A DNA stretch of 64,000 bases from Candidatus Zixiibacteriota bacterium (lineage in GTDB: Bacteria; Zixibacteria; MSB-5A5; GN15; FEB-12). Shown one piece after another: positions 35,095 through 44,064 of this stretch. The first letter of the stretch is position 1. Each line of letters opens with the position of its first letter. The DNA lies in the NCBI GenBank assembly GCA_040756055.1, contig JBFLZR010000004.1:310001-374000 (forward strand). The letters run 5' to 3'. The notes below the pieces were generated by a model, which worked only from the letters and a program-made list of their open reading frames with translations, ran no database searches and was not told the origin of the DNA. A program made the translations under genes and the position numbers.

Positions 35095-35685
35095 ATGTCT
35101 GAAGATCAGAACATAAAAATAACCGGCGAACCATCGCTGGACCCAATGGTGTGCAAGTTCATAGTCGACCGGCCGCTTCTGAGCGAAGGTTCGTTCAACT
35201 GTCGCCGCAAAGATATGGCCGAGGGCTCTCCGCTCCTGAAGGCTTTGTTCGAAATCGACGGCATCACGCAGGTGATGATTTCCGGCAACACGCTCACTAT
35301 CGCCAAGTCAACTCCCGACCCCTGGCCGCAGTTGGGACAGAAAATCGGAGCCGTCATTCGCGAAAGGATCCGCTCCGGACAACCGCTGGTTGCCGCCAAT
35401 GTCGATAAAATGAAACCATCCGAAGAAAAAATCCGGCAGCTGGTCGAAGATTTGTTCGAGAAGCAGATCAATCCGATGATCGCGTCGCACGGCGGACGGG
35501 TGGAGCTTGCCGATGTCAAGGGCACTCAGGTGTTCGTCCGTCTCGGCGGAGGATGCCAGGGATGCGCCTCGGCAAATGTCACCCTAAAACACGGCATCGA
35601 GAAAGCCATACGCGAGACAATACCGGAAGTCACCGATATTATCGATGCTACCGATCACGCCGCGGGCACCAATCCCTTCTATTGA
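35095..35685 (+). CDS. Nfu-type Fe-S scaffold protein
   Basis: Cytoplasmic protein of 196 residues with two domains: an Nfu N-terminal domain (about 5-95; PMVCKFIVDRPLL, SPLLKALFEIDGITQVMISGNTL split around it) and a NifU C-terminal domain (about 110-180) with the cluster-binding CQGC motif near 154 in GGGCQGCASANVTLK. This is the domain order of eukaryotic NFU1 and its bacterial relatives, which hand 4Fe-4S clusters to target enzymes. AGGAGA site precedes the ATG. It directly follows the Mrp-DUF971 gene and is closed by a strong terminator at 35721. Confidence 0.94.
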   Translation: MSEDQNIKITGEPSLDPMVCKFIVDRPLLSEGSFNCRRKDMAEGSPLLKALFEIDGITQVMISGNTLTIAKSTPDPWPQLGQKIGAVIRERIRSGQPLVAANVDKMKPSEEKIRQLVEDLFEKQINPMIASHGGRVELADVKGTQVFVRLGGGCQGCASANVTLKHGIEKAIRETIPEVTDIIDATDHAAGTNPFY

Positions 35686-35720
35686 TTTCGGCCTAGCTCT
35701 TTGCCACAGATACGCTTAGC

Positions 35721-35759
35721 AAAAGAAGCGACCGCCTGACAGGCTGTCGCTTCTTTTTT
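35721..35759 (+). terminator. Terminator of the mrp-nfu operon
   Basis: GAAGCGAC pairs with GTCGCTTC around an inner GCCT/AGGC stem, followed by T6. It lies 36 bases after the nfu stop codon. Confidence 0.9.
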
Positions 35760-35852
35760 GTGAGGATAATCGAATAAGTTTGAAAAAAGTGGGTAATATT
35801 GTATATTTAACACGTTATCAGAACCAATTCTTAATCAAAATGGGAGGAAAAA

Positions 35853-38561
35853 ATGCGTTATCGCAGCGTCTTATTTTTGTCCCTTGCCCTCACACTAAGT
35901 CTCACATCCGTAGCGGCGCCACCAAACGACATGGCCGCTCCGACCGCTCCGACAACAATGACTATCGATAAAACATCTTTCATCGACGCCAACAAAATTC
36001 TCATGTTCGTAACCAATTTCGGCAACTTCGGTCGTGATCTTGATGCTGTGTTCGGCCATGACTATGGAACATTTTATCCGTACATCGGCACCGAATACAT
36101 CGAAGATGGCCGTCTGATAGCCTCTCCCCTTTATGCCGCCGGACTGTGGTTCGGGGCTATCGACTCAGCCACCGGCGAGACAAGGGTTGTCATTTCGGAA
36201 TACGGCAGCGAGTATACGCCGGGACCGATGGAGGCAGGCACGTTCCAACCGGATTGTCCGGAATTCCAAGTCTACAAGCTCTACCACGACAGCCTTCAGA
36301 CCAATCCGAATTCCGATTATCTCAACTGGCCGGTCGATCAGGGAGCGCCGGTCGATGAGTACGGCCGCCCGCTGATGCGCGGTCATCAGACCCTCTGGAC
36401 TGTCTTCAACGACGCCGACCCCGCCAAGCACACTAACGACGCCGGTGACACCAACCCGCTGGGCATCGAGGTACGCCTGATGGCGTGGGCGATGGACGAA
36501 CCCGGTGTCGAAGTCATACCCGGGACCGACGAGTTAGCCGTTACCCAGGTCGGCACCACGACCGCCGGTGTGACAGTCAGAGTTGTGGACCCAATGTCAC
36601 TGACAGGCCATGACTACATGGTAGTAATCGACAGCAGCGAAACGCTCGGCCCGGTGTGGCACCTGATTGACCAAACCACGGCACTTACGGTCCGTGAAAA
36701 TATCCCCGTCACCGTCGTGGACACAGTTCTTGGATTGGAAATATCAGTCGATCTCGGTGTTTCCGCCTTCTCCAGTTTCGAGGTCGTAGCCAACGCCGCG
36801 GGAGTTCTGGACCCACCGGAGCCCGGCGCTTTGGCGTTTGCCGGTTTCCCGGTACCAACCGAATATGACCCCAGCGGCTACATAAGCGATCGCCAGCAAT
36901 CCACTGACGACGGTCAATGGGCTATTCACACCGATGACAACGGCGGCACCAGCGGCGGCGGGACTCGCGGCTCCTACGACGCCTTTCTGGACCGGGTCAC
37001 CCGCACCGGAGCCAATTACGAAGCGATTGGTTGCTACGATTACGAAATGCGCTTCACCGGATCGTACGATAACTACGGTACCAATGGCAGCTACGTGTTC
37101 GAGTGGTACAACGACGAAAACGTCTTCTGGGTACCGTTCGAACTCTGGCAAATAGGAATAGGTACACCCGATGACCCCAGCGATGATGTGAGGCTGATAC
37201 CAATCGTCATTGATGACGGCGACGATGATACATACAATCTGGAGAGCTATGGCTCTTCCCTCGACCTTACCTGCGCGGCTGGCTGCGAACACTCCGCCTC
37301 GGGCGGCGACGATGATCCCTTTACTGACTGGACCTACTGGATTCGACCGGTGGATAGCTCCCCCGGTGAAGCCGGCTACCTCGCGGCCGAAACCGATATG
37401 CTGGCCGGCACTTTTGGCACGAACGTCGACAGTCACTACGCCACCGAGATTCTGGCGCGGATCGTATTGATCAACTGGAACGGCGGCGTGATACCGCCAT
37501 TTACTATGGATCTTCCCGAACAGGGAACGATCTTCAGAATCTGCACTACCAAAGAACAGCCTCGCGATACCTTCACCTTCACCGCCACGGCCATGCCGGA
37601 TATTACCACCGGCGACGAAGGCCTGAATATCTACCTCGAGTACTGGGTTCACAATAAAGGTGGAAGAACTCTCAACAACTCGTACATCTCTCTCTGGTCG
37701 GATCCCGACCTGGGCGGCGCAGGCGATGACTTGGTCGGCTGTGATTCACTTAATAACCTCTTCTTCTGTTACAACGCCGACGATGATGATACCGACTATG
37801 GAACCAATCCGCCTGCGATGGGATTCAAGTACCTCGTCGGACCGCTGGTTCCCTGGCAGGGAGAAACGGCGGATTTCTATGGCGAGCCCCTGATCAATCA
37901 CAAAGATATCGGCATGACCGGTTTCATAAAATACTTCAACGGCACAGATCCGGACAATTTCTCGGAAACATACCAATCCATGCAAACCATCACCAAGGGC
38001 GGCGATCCATACATATACGACGGACACGTCTTGATGTATATGCACTCGGGTGACCCGGTAGCAGCAACCGGCGATCTTGACATGTATCCGGCCGACCGCA
38101 GAATGATGGGCAATTCCGGGCCGTTTACGTTCCGACCGGGTGACAGCCTGTATATGCTGATCCGCATGACAGCTAAACACGGCACCGATTATCTCAACGC
38201 TATCACCGAGCTAAAGAGAGTGCTCAACCTGCCGGTGGATTTGATGACCGATGTTCCCGGAGAAACGCCCGGCCAACTTCCGGATAAGTTCGCTGTCAAA
38301 CAGAACTATCCCAACCCCTTCAACCCATCAACCACGATTCAATACTCTCTGCCCGAGAGAACACATGTGACTATCGACATCTACAACCTGCTCGGCCAGA
38401 AAGTCCGTCAACTGGTCGATGAAATGCAGACGGCGGGTGAACACACGGTCTTATGGGATGGCAACGACGAAGGCGGTAACGGTGTGGCTACCGGTATGTA
38501 CTTCTACCGCGTCAAAGCCGGAGATTTTATCGACAATAAAAAGATGTTGCTGGTGAAATAA
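35853..38561 (+). CDS. Secreted surface protein with type IX sorting domain, triplet copy 1
   Basis: Large secreted protein, 902 residues, of unknown function. Signal peptide RSVLFLSLALTLSLTSVAA, mature start at PPND. A conserved N-terminal block follows (FIDANKILMFVTNFGNFGRD, SPLYAAGLWFGAIDSATGET). A central module of about 370 residues includes DNGGTSGGGTRGSYDAF, MRFTGSYDNYGTNGSYVFEW and VFWVPFELWQIG, and a third block has YLEYWVHNKGGRTLNNSYIS and SDPDLGGAGDDLVGCD. The C-terminal sorting domain is [12 protein letters not shown] to KKMLLVK. The many Asp/Asn-rich turns suggest calcium-binding beta-structure. GGGAGGA precedes the ATG. First of three tandem paralogues; no enzymatic motif recognised. 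Confidence 0.88.
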   Translation: MRYRSVLFLSLALTLSLTSVAAPPNDMAAPTAPTTMTIDKTSFIDANKILMFVTNFGNFGRDLDAVFGHDYGTFYPYIGTEYIEDGRLIASPLYAAGLWFGAIDSATGETRVVISEYGSEYTPGPMEAGTFQPDCPEFQVYKLYHDSLQTNPNSDYLNWPVDQGAPVDEYGRPLMRGHQTLWTVFNDADPAKHTNDAGDTNPLGIEVRLMAWAMDEPGVEVIPGTDELAVTQVGTTTAGVTVRVVDPMSLTGHDYMVVIDSSETLGPVWHLIDQTTALTVRENIPVTVVDTVLGLEISVDLGVSAFSSFEVVANAAGVLDPPEPGALAFAGFPVPTEYDPSGYISDRQQSTDDGQWAIHTDDNGGTSGGGTRGSYDAFLDRVTRTGANYEAIGCYDYEMRFTGSYDNYGTNGSYVFEWYNDENVFWVPFELWQIGIGTPDDPSDDVRLIPIVIDDGDDDTYNLESYGSSLDLTCAAGCEHSASGGDDDPFTDWTYWIRPVDSSPGEAGYLAAETDMLAGTFGTNVDSHYATEILARIVLINWNGGVIPPFTMDLPEQGTIFRICTTKEQPRDTFTFTATAMPDITTGDEGLNIYLEYWVHNKGGRTLNNSYISLWSDPDLGGAGDDLVGCDSLNNLFFCYNADDDDTDYGTNPPAMGFKYLVGPLVPWQGETADFYGEPLINHKDIGMTGFIKYFNGTDPDNFSETYQSMQTITKGGDPYIYDGHVLMYMHSGDPVAATGDLDMYPADRRMMGNSGPFTFRPGDSLYMLIRMTAKHGTDYLNAITELKRVLNLPVDLMTDVPGETPGQLPDKFAVKQNYPNPFNPSTTIQYSLPERTHVTIDIYNLLGQKVRQLVDEMQTAGEHTVLWDGNDEGGNGVATGMYFYRVKAGDFIDNKKMLLVK

Positions 38562-38949
38562 GTTACCTCGGCAAATTCGCTACGTTTTGGCCGGTCTGCG
38601 CAAGCCGATCGGCCATTCGCTTGTCAGACAAGACCATAAGCAAATCTACGCGGCCACCGCACCACAATTTCAGAACACCCCTGCTCATATTTAGTTGTTT
38701 GACAATGGGTTTTTGAAACGTATCTTAATTGAGAGGGCTTAGTCTCGATTTTCACGTGGAGTGGAGGGAAAACACGTGACCTTCAAACACCAGTGCCGTG
38801 CACCCTGCGAAAACCTCCTCCCCACCTAAAACCGCCACGTTATTGGTTATATAAACGATCGAACAGTTGGAGAAACAAAACTCCCGTGCTCACAAAACAG
38901 ATAAGACAAAACATAACAACACAATATTTGAGGCAATTCAGGAGGGACA
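38562..38949 (+). other. Intergenic region between surface protein copies 1 and 2
   Basis: A 388-base non-coding stretch. It holds a possible promoter (TTGACA at 38699-38704, TATCTT at 38721-38726, 16 bases apart) and a hairpin formed by TCACGTG (38752-38758) and CACGTGA (38773-38779), each arm containing CACGTG. AGGAGGG at the end is the ribosome site of the next gene. No clear terminator follows copy 1. Confidence 0.5.
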
Positions 38950-41733
38950 ATGAAACTCGTTAACTTAATCACTTACATCTGGCTTCTCACATTGACAATC
39001 TCAGCAACAGCGGCTCCGCCGGATGACAAAAACCTCACTATATCCTCAACCGCAACCCTCACCATAGACAACACGACTTTCATCGATGCCAACCAGATCC
39101 TCATGTTCGTCACCAATCACGGCGCTTTCGGCAGAGACATCTCCGGCGTCTTTGGCTATCTCTACGGCGTCGGGACCTGGTGGCCATATACAGGGGATAC
39201 ATCTTTGATAAGAGCCAACATAGACAGTATCGCCTACAAATCACCCCTGTATGCCGCGGGTCTATGGATGGGCGGTATCGACTCTGCCACTGGAGAGACA
39301 CGTGTGGTAATATCCGAGTATTCCAGTGAGTATGTCCCCGGCCCAATGGTGGGCGGTACATTCCTGCCCGATGAACCGGCCTTCAGAAACTACAAACTAT
39401 ACATCGACAGCCTCGAAACCAATCCCAACACCGACTACCTCAGTTGGCCGATTGACCAGGGCGCCCCGCTCGATGACATGGGCAATCCCTATATGCTCGG
39501 ACGACAGATGCTCTGGTCTGTTTACAACGACGCCGACCCTTCGGCTCACACCAACGATGCCGGAGAAACAGCGCCTCTCGGCGTAGAAGTCCAGCAGACA
39601 TTCTGGGCCGGCGATGAACTCGGTGAAGACACCATTTACTACAATACCGTGTTTGATGTAACCCAGATTGGCACCTCCGGTGTGCAGGTAACCGCCTACA
39701 TTGCGGACCGCGCGGCTCTCACAGGCGATGATTACCGGGTAGTTTTCGAAGACACTATCCTGGCCGATACCACCATCGATCCCGTCGAAGGCACCATCAT
39801 CGACACCCTCTACTACTACGCCTGGCATCTGGAAAACATCACCACCGCACAGCGCGTTCTTGAGTGGCAGTATCCGGACAGCCTTTCGGAAGTTGTAGAT
39901 GGATTCAGAGTCAGGGTAAGCTCCGCGCCGGGTGGGTTCTCCGGTTTCGAAGTTGTAGCCAACGCGTCAGGTTCACTGCCATCTCCGTTGCCGGGCGCCA
40001 TGGCATCAATGGGCTTTCCCACGCCCGGTGACGTTGATCCCGGTTCCGACCAGCAGGTCGGCGATGCTATCTGGCTGTTCCATACCTCCGACAATGGCGG
40101 CACCAGCGGCGGCGGCACCAGAGCCGATTTCGACGCCTTCATATCGCGCGTCACCCGTGATGGCAACAACGACTCAGCACGCGGCTATTATGACTACGAA
40201 ATGCGCTTCACCGGCTCTTATGACAACCCCGGTGTCAATGGCAGCTACGTCATAGAATTTTACAACGATGACAACGTCTTCTGGGTACCGTTCGAACTGT
40301 GGCAAACCGGTGTCGGCACCCCCGAGGACCCGAGCGATGACGTCCGCCTCATTATGTTCGTCATTGATGATTACACCGATTCCTGGACCGGCAACGATGC
40401 CTACGGCCTCGAAAGCTGGGGCTCGACAGCCGACGGTACTTGCTCGGGCGATTGCGAGCACTCTGTCTCCGATGGCGATGATGACCCGTTCACCGACTGG
40501 ATCTACTGGATAAGGCCGGTCGATGACTCCCCGGGCGAGTCCGGCTACCTCGCCGCCGAGACTGACATGCTGGCCGGGACTTTTGTCGATAATTACGGAG
40601 ACCACTATGGCGCCGAACTAATGGCGCGCACTGTGCTCGTCGGCCTCAACGCCGGCAAAGAGCCACCCTTCGCTATGGATTATCCCGAACAAGGGACGGT
40701 TTTCAGAATTACGACCACCAAGCCATTCACCCCTCCCGATACCTTTACATTCACCGCGGACACCCCCCCCTATTACGTCACCACGCTCGAGGGTTCGTCG
40801 GTTTATATCAAATACAAGCTCTACAACAGAGGCAATAGGGTCATTAAGGATATGTATCTGGGCTACTGGAGTGATCCGGACCTCGGCCAGGGCGGCGATG
40901 ATTTCGTCGGATGCGATACGCTCAACAACATATGGTTCTGTTATAACTACGACAACGATGATACCTATTACGGCCCTGCTCCGCCGGTCCTCGGATTCAA
41001 GGTGCTCTATGGTCCGGTGGTCCCTGCCGCCGGTCAAACGGCCTATTTTGACGGCCAACCTATGGCTGATTTCGAAAACCTCGGATTAACCGCGTTCGTG
41101 AAGTTCATCGGAGGAGAGGACCCGGACAGTTACTCGCAAACTTACGGCTTTCTGCAAGGCCTGACAAAATCGGGTGAGCCATACACTTACGACGGCGATA
41201 CTCTCACTTACATATTCAGCGGCGACCCGGTAACCGGAGTCGGCGACCTTGATATCGCCCCCGCCGATCGCAGAATGCTTGGGGTCAGCGGACCGTTCGA
41301 TTTTCGACCCGGTGACAGCCAATTCGTGCTGATAAAAATGGCCGTGGGACAAGGAACCAGCAACCTGAATTCAATCACCGAGGTCAAAGCCATCCTCAAT
41401 GAACCGTTCGATCCGCTCACCGATGTTATCGCCGGCGGCCCGGAGCCTCTTCCTCGGAAATTCTCCGTCAGCCAGAACTACCCCAACCCATTCAATCCGA
41501 CCACGACCATTCAATACGCGCTGCCTGAACGGGCGAAGGTGACTTTGGATATTTACAACATCCTCGGACAGAAAGTCCGCAGATTAGTGGATGAAACCCA
41601 GCCAGCCGGGACTCACACCGTTGTGTGGGACGGAAGAAACGAAACCAACCAGCCCGTAGCGACCGGACTTTATTTCTACCGCATGACAACGGGAGACTTT
41701 CAAGAGTCCAGAAAAATGATACTGTTGAAATAA
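38950..41733 (+). CDS. Secreted surface protein with type IX sorting domain, triplet copy 2
   Basis: Paralogue of the gene at 35853, 927 residues, with the same order of blocks. Signal peptide NLITYIWLLTLTISATAA is followed by PPDD. The N-terminal block has FIDANQILMFVTNHGAFGRD and GLWMGGIDSATGETRVVIS; the central module has DNGGTSGGGTRADFDAF and VFWVPFELWQTGVGTPEDP; the third block has YIKYKLYNRGNRVIKDMYLG. It is a little longer than copy 1 because of inserts around residues 220-300. Sorting domain [12 protein letters not shown] to KMILLK. Function unknown. The 19-base gap to copy 3 indicates co-transcription of copies 2 and 3. Confidence 0.88.
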   Translation: MKLVNLITYIWLLTLTISATAAPPDDKNLTISSTATLTIDNTTFIDANQILMFVTNHGAFGRDISGVFGYLYGVGTWWPYTGDTSLIRANIDSIAYKSPLYAAGLWMGGIDSATGETRVVISEYSSEYVPGPMVGGTFLPDEPAFRNYKLYIDSLETNPNTDYLSWPIDQGAPLDDMGNPYMLGRQMLWSVYNDADPSAHTNDAGETAPLGVEVQQTFWAGDELGEDTIYYNTVFDVTQIGTSGVQVTAYIADRAALTGDDYRVVFEDTILADTTIDPVEGTIIDTLYYYAWHLENITTAQRVLEWQYPDSLSEVVDGFRVRVSSAPGGFSGFEVVANASGSLPSPLPGAMASMGFPTPGDVDPGSDQQVGDAIWLFHTSDNGGTSGGGTRADFDAFISRVTRDGNNDSARGYYDYEMRFTGSYDNPGVNGSYVIEFYNDDNVFWVPFELWQTGVGTPEDPSDDVRLIMFVIDDYTDSWTGNDAYGLESWGSTADGTCSGDCEHSVSDGDDDPFTDWIYWIRPVDDSPGESGYLAAETDMLAGTFVDNYGDHYGAELMARTVLVGLNAGKEPPFAMDYPEQGTVFRITTTKPFTPPDTFTFTADTPPYYVTTLEGSSVYIKYKLYNRGNRVIKDMYLGYWSDPDLGQGGDDFVGCDTLNNIWFCYNYDNDDTYYGPAPPVLGFKVLYGPVVPAAGQTAYFDGQPMADFENLGLTAFVKFIGGEDPDSYSQTYGFLQGLTKSGEPYTYDGDTLTYIFSGDPVTGVGDLDIAPADRRMLGVSGPFDFRPGDSQFVLIKMAVGQGTSNLNSITEVKAILNEPFDPLTDVIAGGPEPLPRKFSVSQNYPNPFNPTTTIQYALPERAKVTLDIYNILGQKVRRLVDETQPAGTHTVVWDGRNETNQPVATGLYFYRMTTGDFQESRKMILLK

Positions 41734-41752
41734 CATTGAGAAAGGAGTATCT

Positions 41753-43351
41753 GTGAGGGGTACATACCTAACCGCCATTCTTGTCGTTTTTGCCGCGATC
41801 GCTGCGGCCGCACCGCCGCCCGGTGAAGCGGAGCAACCGACACCCGCCGTTATTCTGGAATACGATAACAACGTATTTATCGACGCTAACAATATCCTGA
41901 TGTTCATCACCAATCACGGTCAATTCGGCCGTGACCTCGCCAATGTATTCGGATATAGCTATGGCACCTGGTTCCCCTACACCGGAGATACAGCGGCTAT
42001 TGCCGATAACCTCAACGGCGCGGGTGAGCATTCGCCCCAATATGCCGCCGGTCTGTGGATAGCGGGTGTGGATGGCGCCGATATCAAAGTGGCTATCTGC
42101 TCGCAAAACACCGATGAATACACTCCCGGCCCGATGGCCGACAGCTCTTTCGTCCCCGATGACCCGGCCTACAAAGTCTACAAACTCTACTCCGACAGCC
42201 TCGAAGGCAATCCCAACAGCGACTATACCAACTGGCCCGAAGGTCAGGGGGCGCCAGTCGACGCTCTGGGTAATCCGGTTATGCTCGGCGACCAGATGCT
42301 CTGGTCGGTTTTCAACGACGCCAATCCCGCCCGTCACACCGTGACCGGGGGAAAAACTCCGCCGCTCGCTGTCGAAATCCGGCATACCACCTACGCCTAC
42401 GATCGTACCGACTATCGAGGTTATGTCGTGTTCCTTCGCTATAAGCTCTACAATCGCGGTCCGAACACTCTGACCGATTGCTATGTCGGCATCTGGGCCG
42501 ACCCTGATATTGGCAACTCCTCCGATGACCTGACTGGCTGCGACACAACCAGCGATATCTTCTATGCCTATAACGGCTACAGCACCGACGCTCAGTACGG
42601 TTCAAATCCGCCCGCTATGGCCTACAAAATTCTCAAAGGGCCAATCGTCCCTTCCGTAAACGACACGGCCTACTTCGATGGATACTTGATTCCGGATTGC
42701 AAAAACCTCCGCCTGGAATCCTTCAGGCGATACGGCACCGCGGATGGACCCACCGACAGCTCCGAGACTTACAATATCATGCGCGGACTTCTCAAGGATG
42801 GCTCCCCTCTTGTCATCGGCGGCACCTGGGACGTACCCGGAGATCCTATCGAAGAGGAAGGTTCCTATGATCTGGGTCCGGGCGACCGCGCCATGCTCGG
42901 CTGCTGCGGTCCGTTCAACTTCAACCCCGGTGATAGTCAATATGTGCTGGTCGCTCTAGCCTGCGGCCAAGGGACCGACTACAAGAACTCAATAACCGTC
43001 GCGATAAACATCCTCAACCAGATTACTGACTTCCCGCTCGACGCTCCCCCTGTCCAGTCGCGCACACTGCCTTCGAGCTTTATCGTCAAACAGAACTACC
43101 CCAACCCCTTCAACCCTGTCACCATCATTGAATATTCCCTGCCTGCCCGCGCTCAGGTTAATATCAGTATTTACAATATTCTCGGGCAACGCGTGACGAC
43201 CATCGTCGATTCCGAACAACCGGCCGGAACTCACACTGCCGTTTGGGATGGCAGGGATCAATCGGGAGCACCCGTATCGAGTGGCTTCTACTTCTATAGG
43301 GTAAGCGCCGGTGAGTTGATCGATACTAAGAAAATGTTACTCCTGAAGTAA
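41753..43351 (+). CDS. Secreted surface protein with type IX sorting domain, short triplet copy 3
   Basis: Third paralogue, only 532 residues. Start is GTG 41753 with AGGAG upstream. The signal peptide (LTAILVVFAAIAAAA) is followed by PPPGE, as in the other copies. It keeps the N-terminal block (FIDANNILMFITNHGQFGRD, QYAAGLWIAGVDG) and the third block (FLRYKLYNRGPNTLTDCYVG, ADPDIGNSSDDLTGCD), and ends in [11 protein letters not shown] to KKMLLLK. It lacks the whole central module with the TGSYDN and FWVPFELW motifs, so this module can be gained or lost as a unit. The frame is intact, so this is a shorter architecture and not a decayed gene. Confidence 0.88.
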   Translation: MRGTYLTAILVVFAAIAAAAPPPGEAEQPTPAVILEYDNNVFIDANNILMFITNHGQFGRDLANVFGYSYGTWFPYTGDTAAIADNLNGAGEHSPQYAAGLWIAGVDGADIKVAICSQNTDEYTPGPMADSSFVPDDPAYKVYKLYSDSLEGNPNSDYTNWPEGQGAPVDALGNPVMLGDQMLWSVFNDANPARHTVTGGKTPPLAVEIRHTTYAYDRTDYRGYVVFLRYKLYNRGPNTLTDCYVGIWADPDIGNSSDDLTGCDTTSDIFYAYNGYSTDAQYGSNPPAMAYKILKGPIVPSVNDTAYFDGYLIPDCKNLRLESFRRYGTADGPTDSSETYNIMRGLLKDGSPLVIGGTWDVPGDPIEEEGSYDLGPGDRAMLGCCGPFNFNPGDSQYVLVALACGQGTDYKNSITVAINILNQITDFPLDAPPVQSRTLPSSFIVKQNYPNPFNPVTIIEYSLPARAQVNISIYNILGQRVTTIVDSEQPAGTHTAVWDGRDQSGAPVSSGFYFYRVSAGELIDTKKMLLLK

Positions 43352-43373
43352 GACTGTTTGACAAACATGACAC

Positions 43374-43411
43374 GAAAGAGCCGACTCAAAATTGAGGGGT
43401 TGGCTCTTTTC
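43374..43411 (+). terminator. Terminator of the surface-protein operon
   Basis: GAAAGAGCC (43374-43382) pairs with GGCTCTTTTC at the other side around a loop with minor inner pairing, followed by TTT. It lies about 22 bases after the stop at 43351. Confidence 0.75.
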
Positions 43412-43490
43412 TTTGAGACAGACTTTCTCGATAATCGTTACGGAGCAGGGGAAACAATACCAAACATGGATTGATTTAGCATTTTTCGAC

Positions 43491-43519
43491 TTGACACCTT
43501 GCTGTCAAGCGTGTATACT
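43491..43519 (+). promoter_or_regulatory. Near-consensus sigma-70 promoter of the large dockerin protein gene
   Basis: TTGACA (43491-43496), a spacer of exactly 17 bases, then TATACT (43514-43519). The -35 is perfect and the -10 has one mismatch. The same hexamers and spacing recur at 47645-47673 before the second dockerin gene. Confidence 0.85.
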
Positions 43520-43904
43520 ACTCTTGCAGTAAGCAAGAGGGCAGAGCCTTTTTGGGAGAAGTCCTTAATTGCGCAACCGCCAGTTTTCTATGCGATTGAA
43601 AAAACCTCACACATCAACATCCCCGCGTTCCCAAACGCTTCATCGAGCGTAGCGACTCGCCAAAACCGCCAAAACCGCCAGTTGAATTTGTAGCGTGGTT
43701 CTGTATCAAATTGAGAAGATTCTGTTGCGGTGGTAGCCGCTGGAGAATCAGCTTCAACTCCGTGCTGGTTACCCCCCGACGTAGATTGCGTCTGAAGATA
43801 GACGAAGAGTGAATCGGAAAAACCGGGCGAATTGTTTTTCCTGAACACTTGCTTCGAGCCTCAAAACGTGTGCCCTGAAGTGCGCCCGCGATGGACCGAT
43901 TGTG

Positions 43905-44031
43905 GTTACTGAAACCGGGTCGTCTGCGGTAAAGGGTAACTGTGTGTATTCCTCGAGGCTCCGACGATAGGTCGAAGAGGATACGACAACTTTCCGAAGG
44001 GAACAAAATGAGACTTATCCGTAAGGATAAG
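43905..44031 (+). promoter_or_regulatory. Structured 5' leader segment, possible RNA regulator
   Basis: Within the leader, GTTAC/GTAAC with inner ACCG/CGGT forms a two-part stem (43905-43940). A CCTC/GAGG stem lies at 43951-43980. A perfect seven-base stem closed by a GTAA (GNRA-type) loop lies at 44014-44031, just before the ribosome site. I could not match it to a riboswitch class; regulation is inferred from leader length and structure. Confidence 0.4.
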
Positions 44032-44064
44032 TGACACGTCTTTCACTCTCGAAAGGAGGGGTGA

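Larger units (their letters stand above)
35853..43351 (+). repeat. Tandem gene triplication: surface proteins
   Basis: Three consecutive paralogues (902, 927 and 532 residues) with common signal-peptide end (AA-PP), N-terminal block, third block and sorting domain. The last copy lacks the central module. Confidence 0.88.
43352..44064 (+). other. Long leader region before the large dockerin protein
   Basis: A 713-base non-coding stretch. It contains the terminator of the surface-protein operon (43374-43411), a near-perfect promoter (43491-43519), and then about 540 transcribed leader bases with several predicted stem-loops: CTCTTGC/GCAAGAG at 43521-43539, GTTAC/GTAAC enclosing ACCG/CGGT at 43905-43940, and CTTATCC-GTAA-GGATAAG at 44014-44031, then the AAAGGAGG ribosome site. 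Short open frames here start upstream of the promoter or lack ribosome sites and are not called. Confidence 0.6.

Noticed and set aside
43661-43682. Tandem CCAAAACCGCC-like repeat as a possible CRISPR or satellite
   Set aside because: Only two to three copies of a 9-base unit, no spacers.
43499-44006. Short frames in the leader before the large dockerin gene
   Set aside because: The plus-strand frame starts between the -35 and -10 elements; the minus-strand ones have no ribosome site and low-complexity translations.
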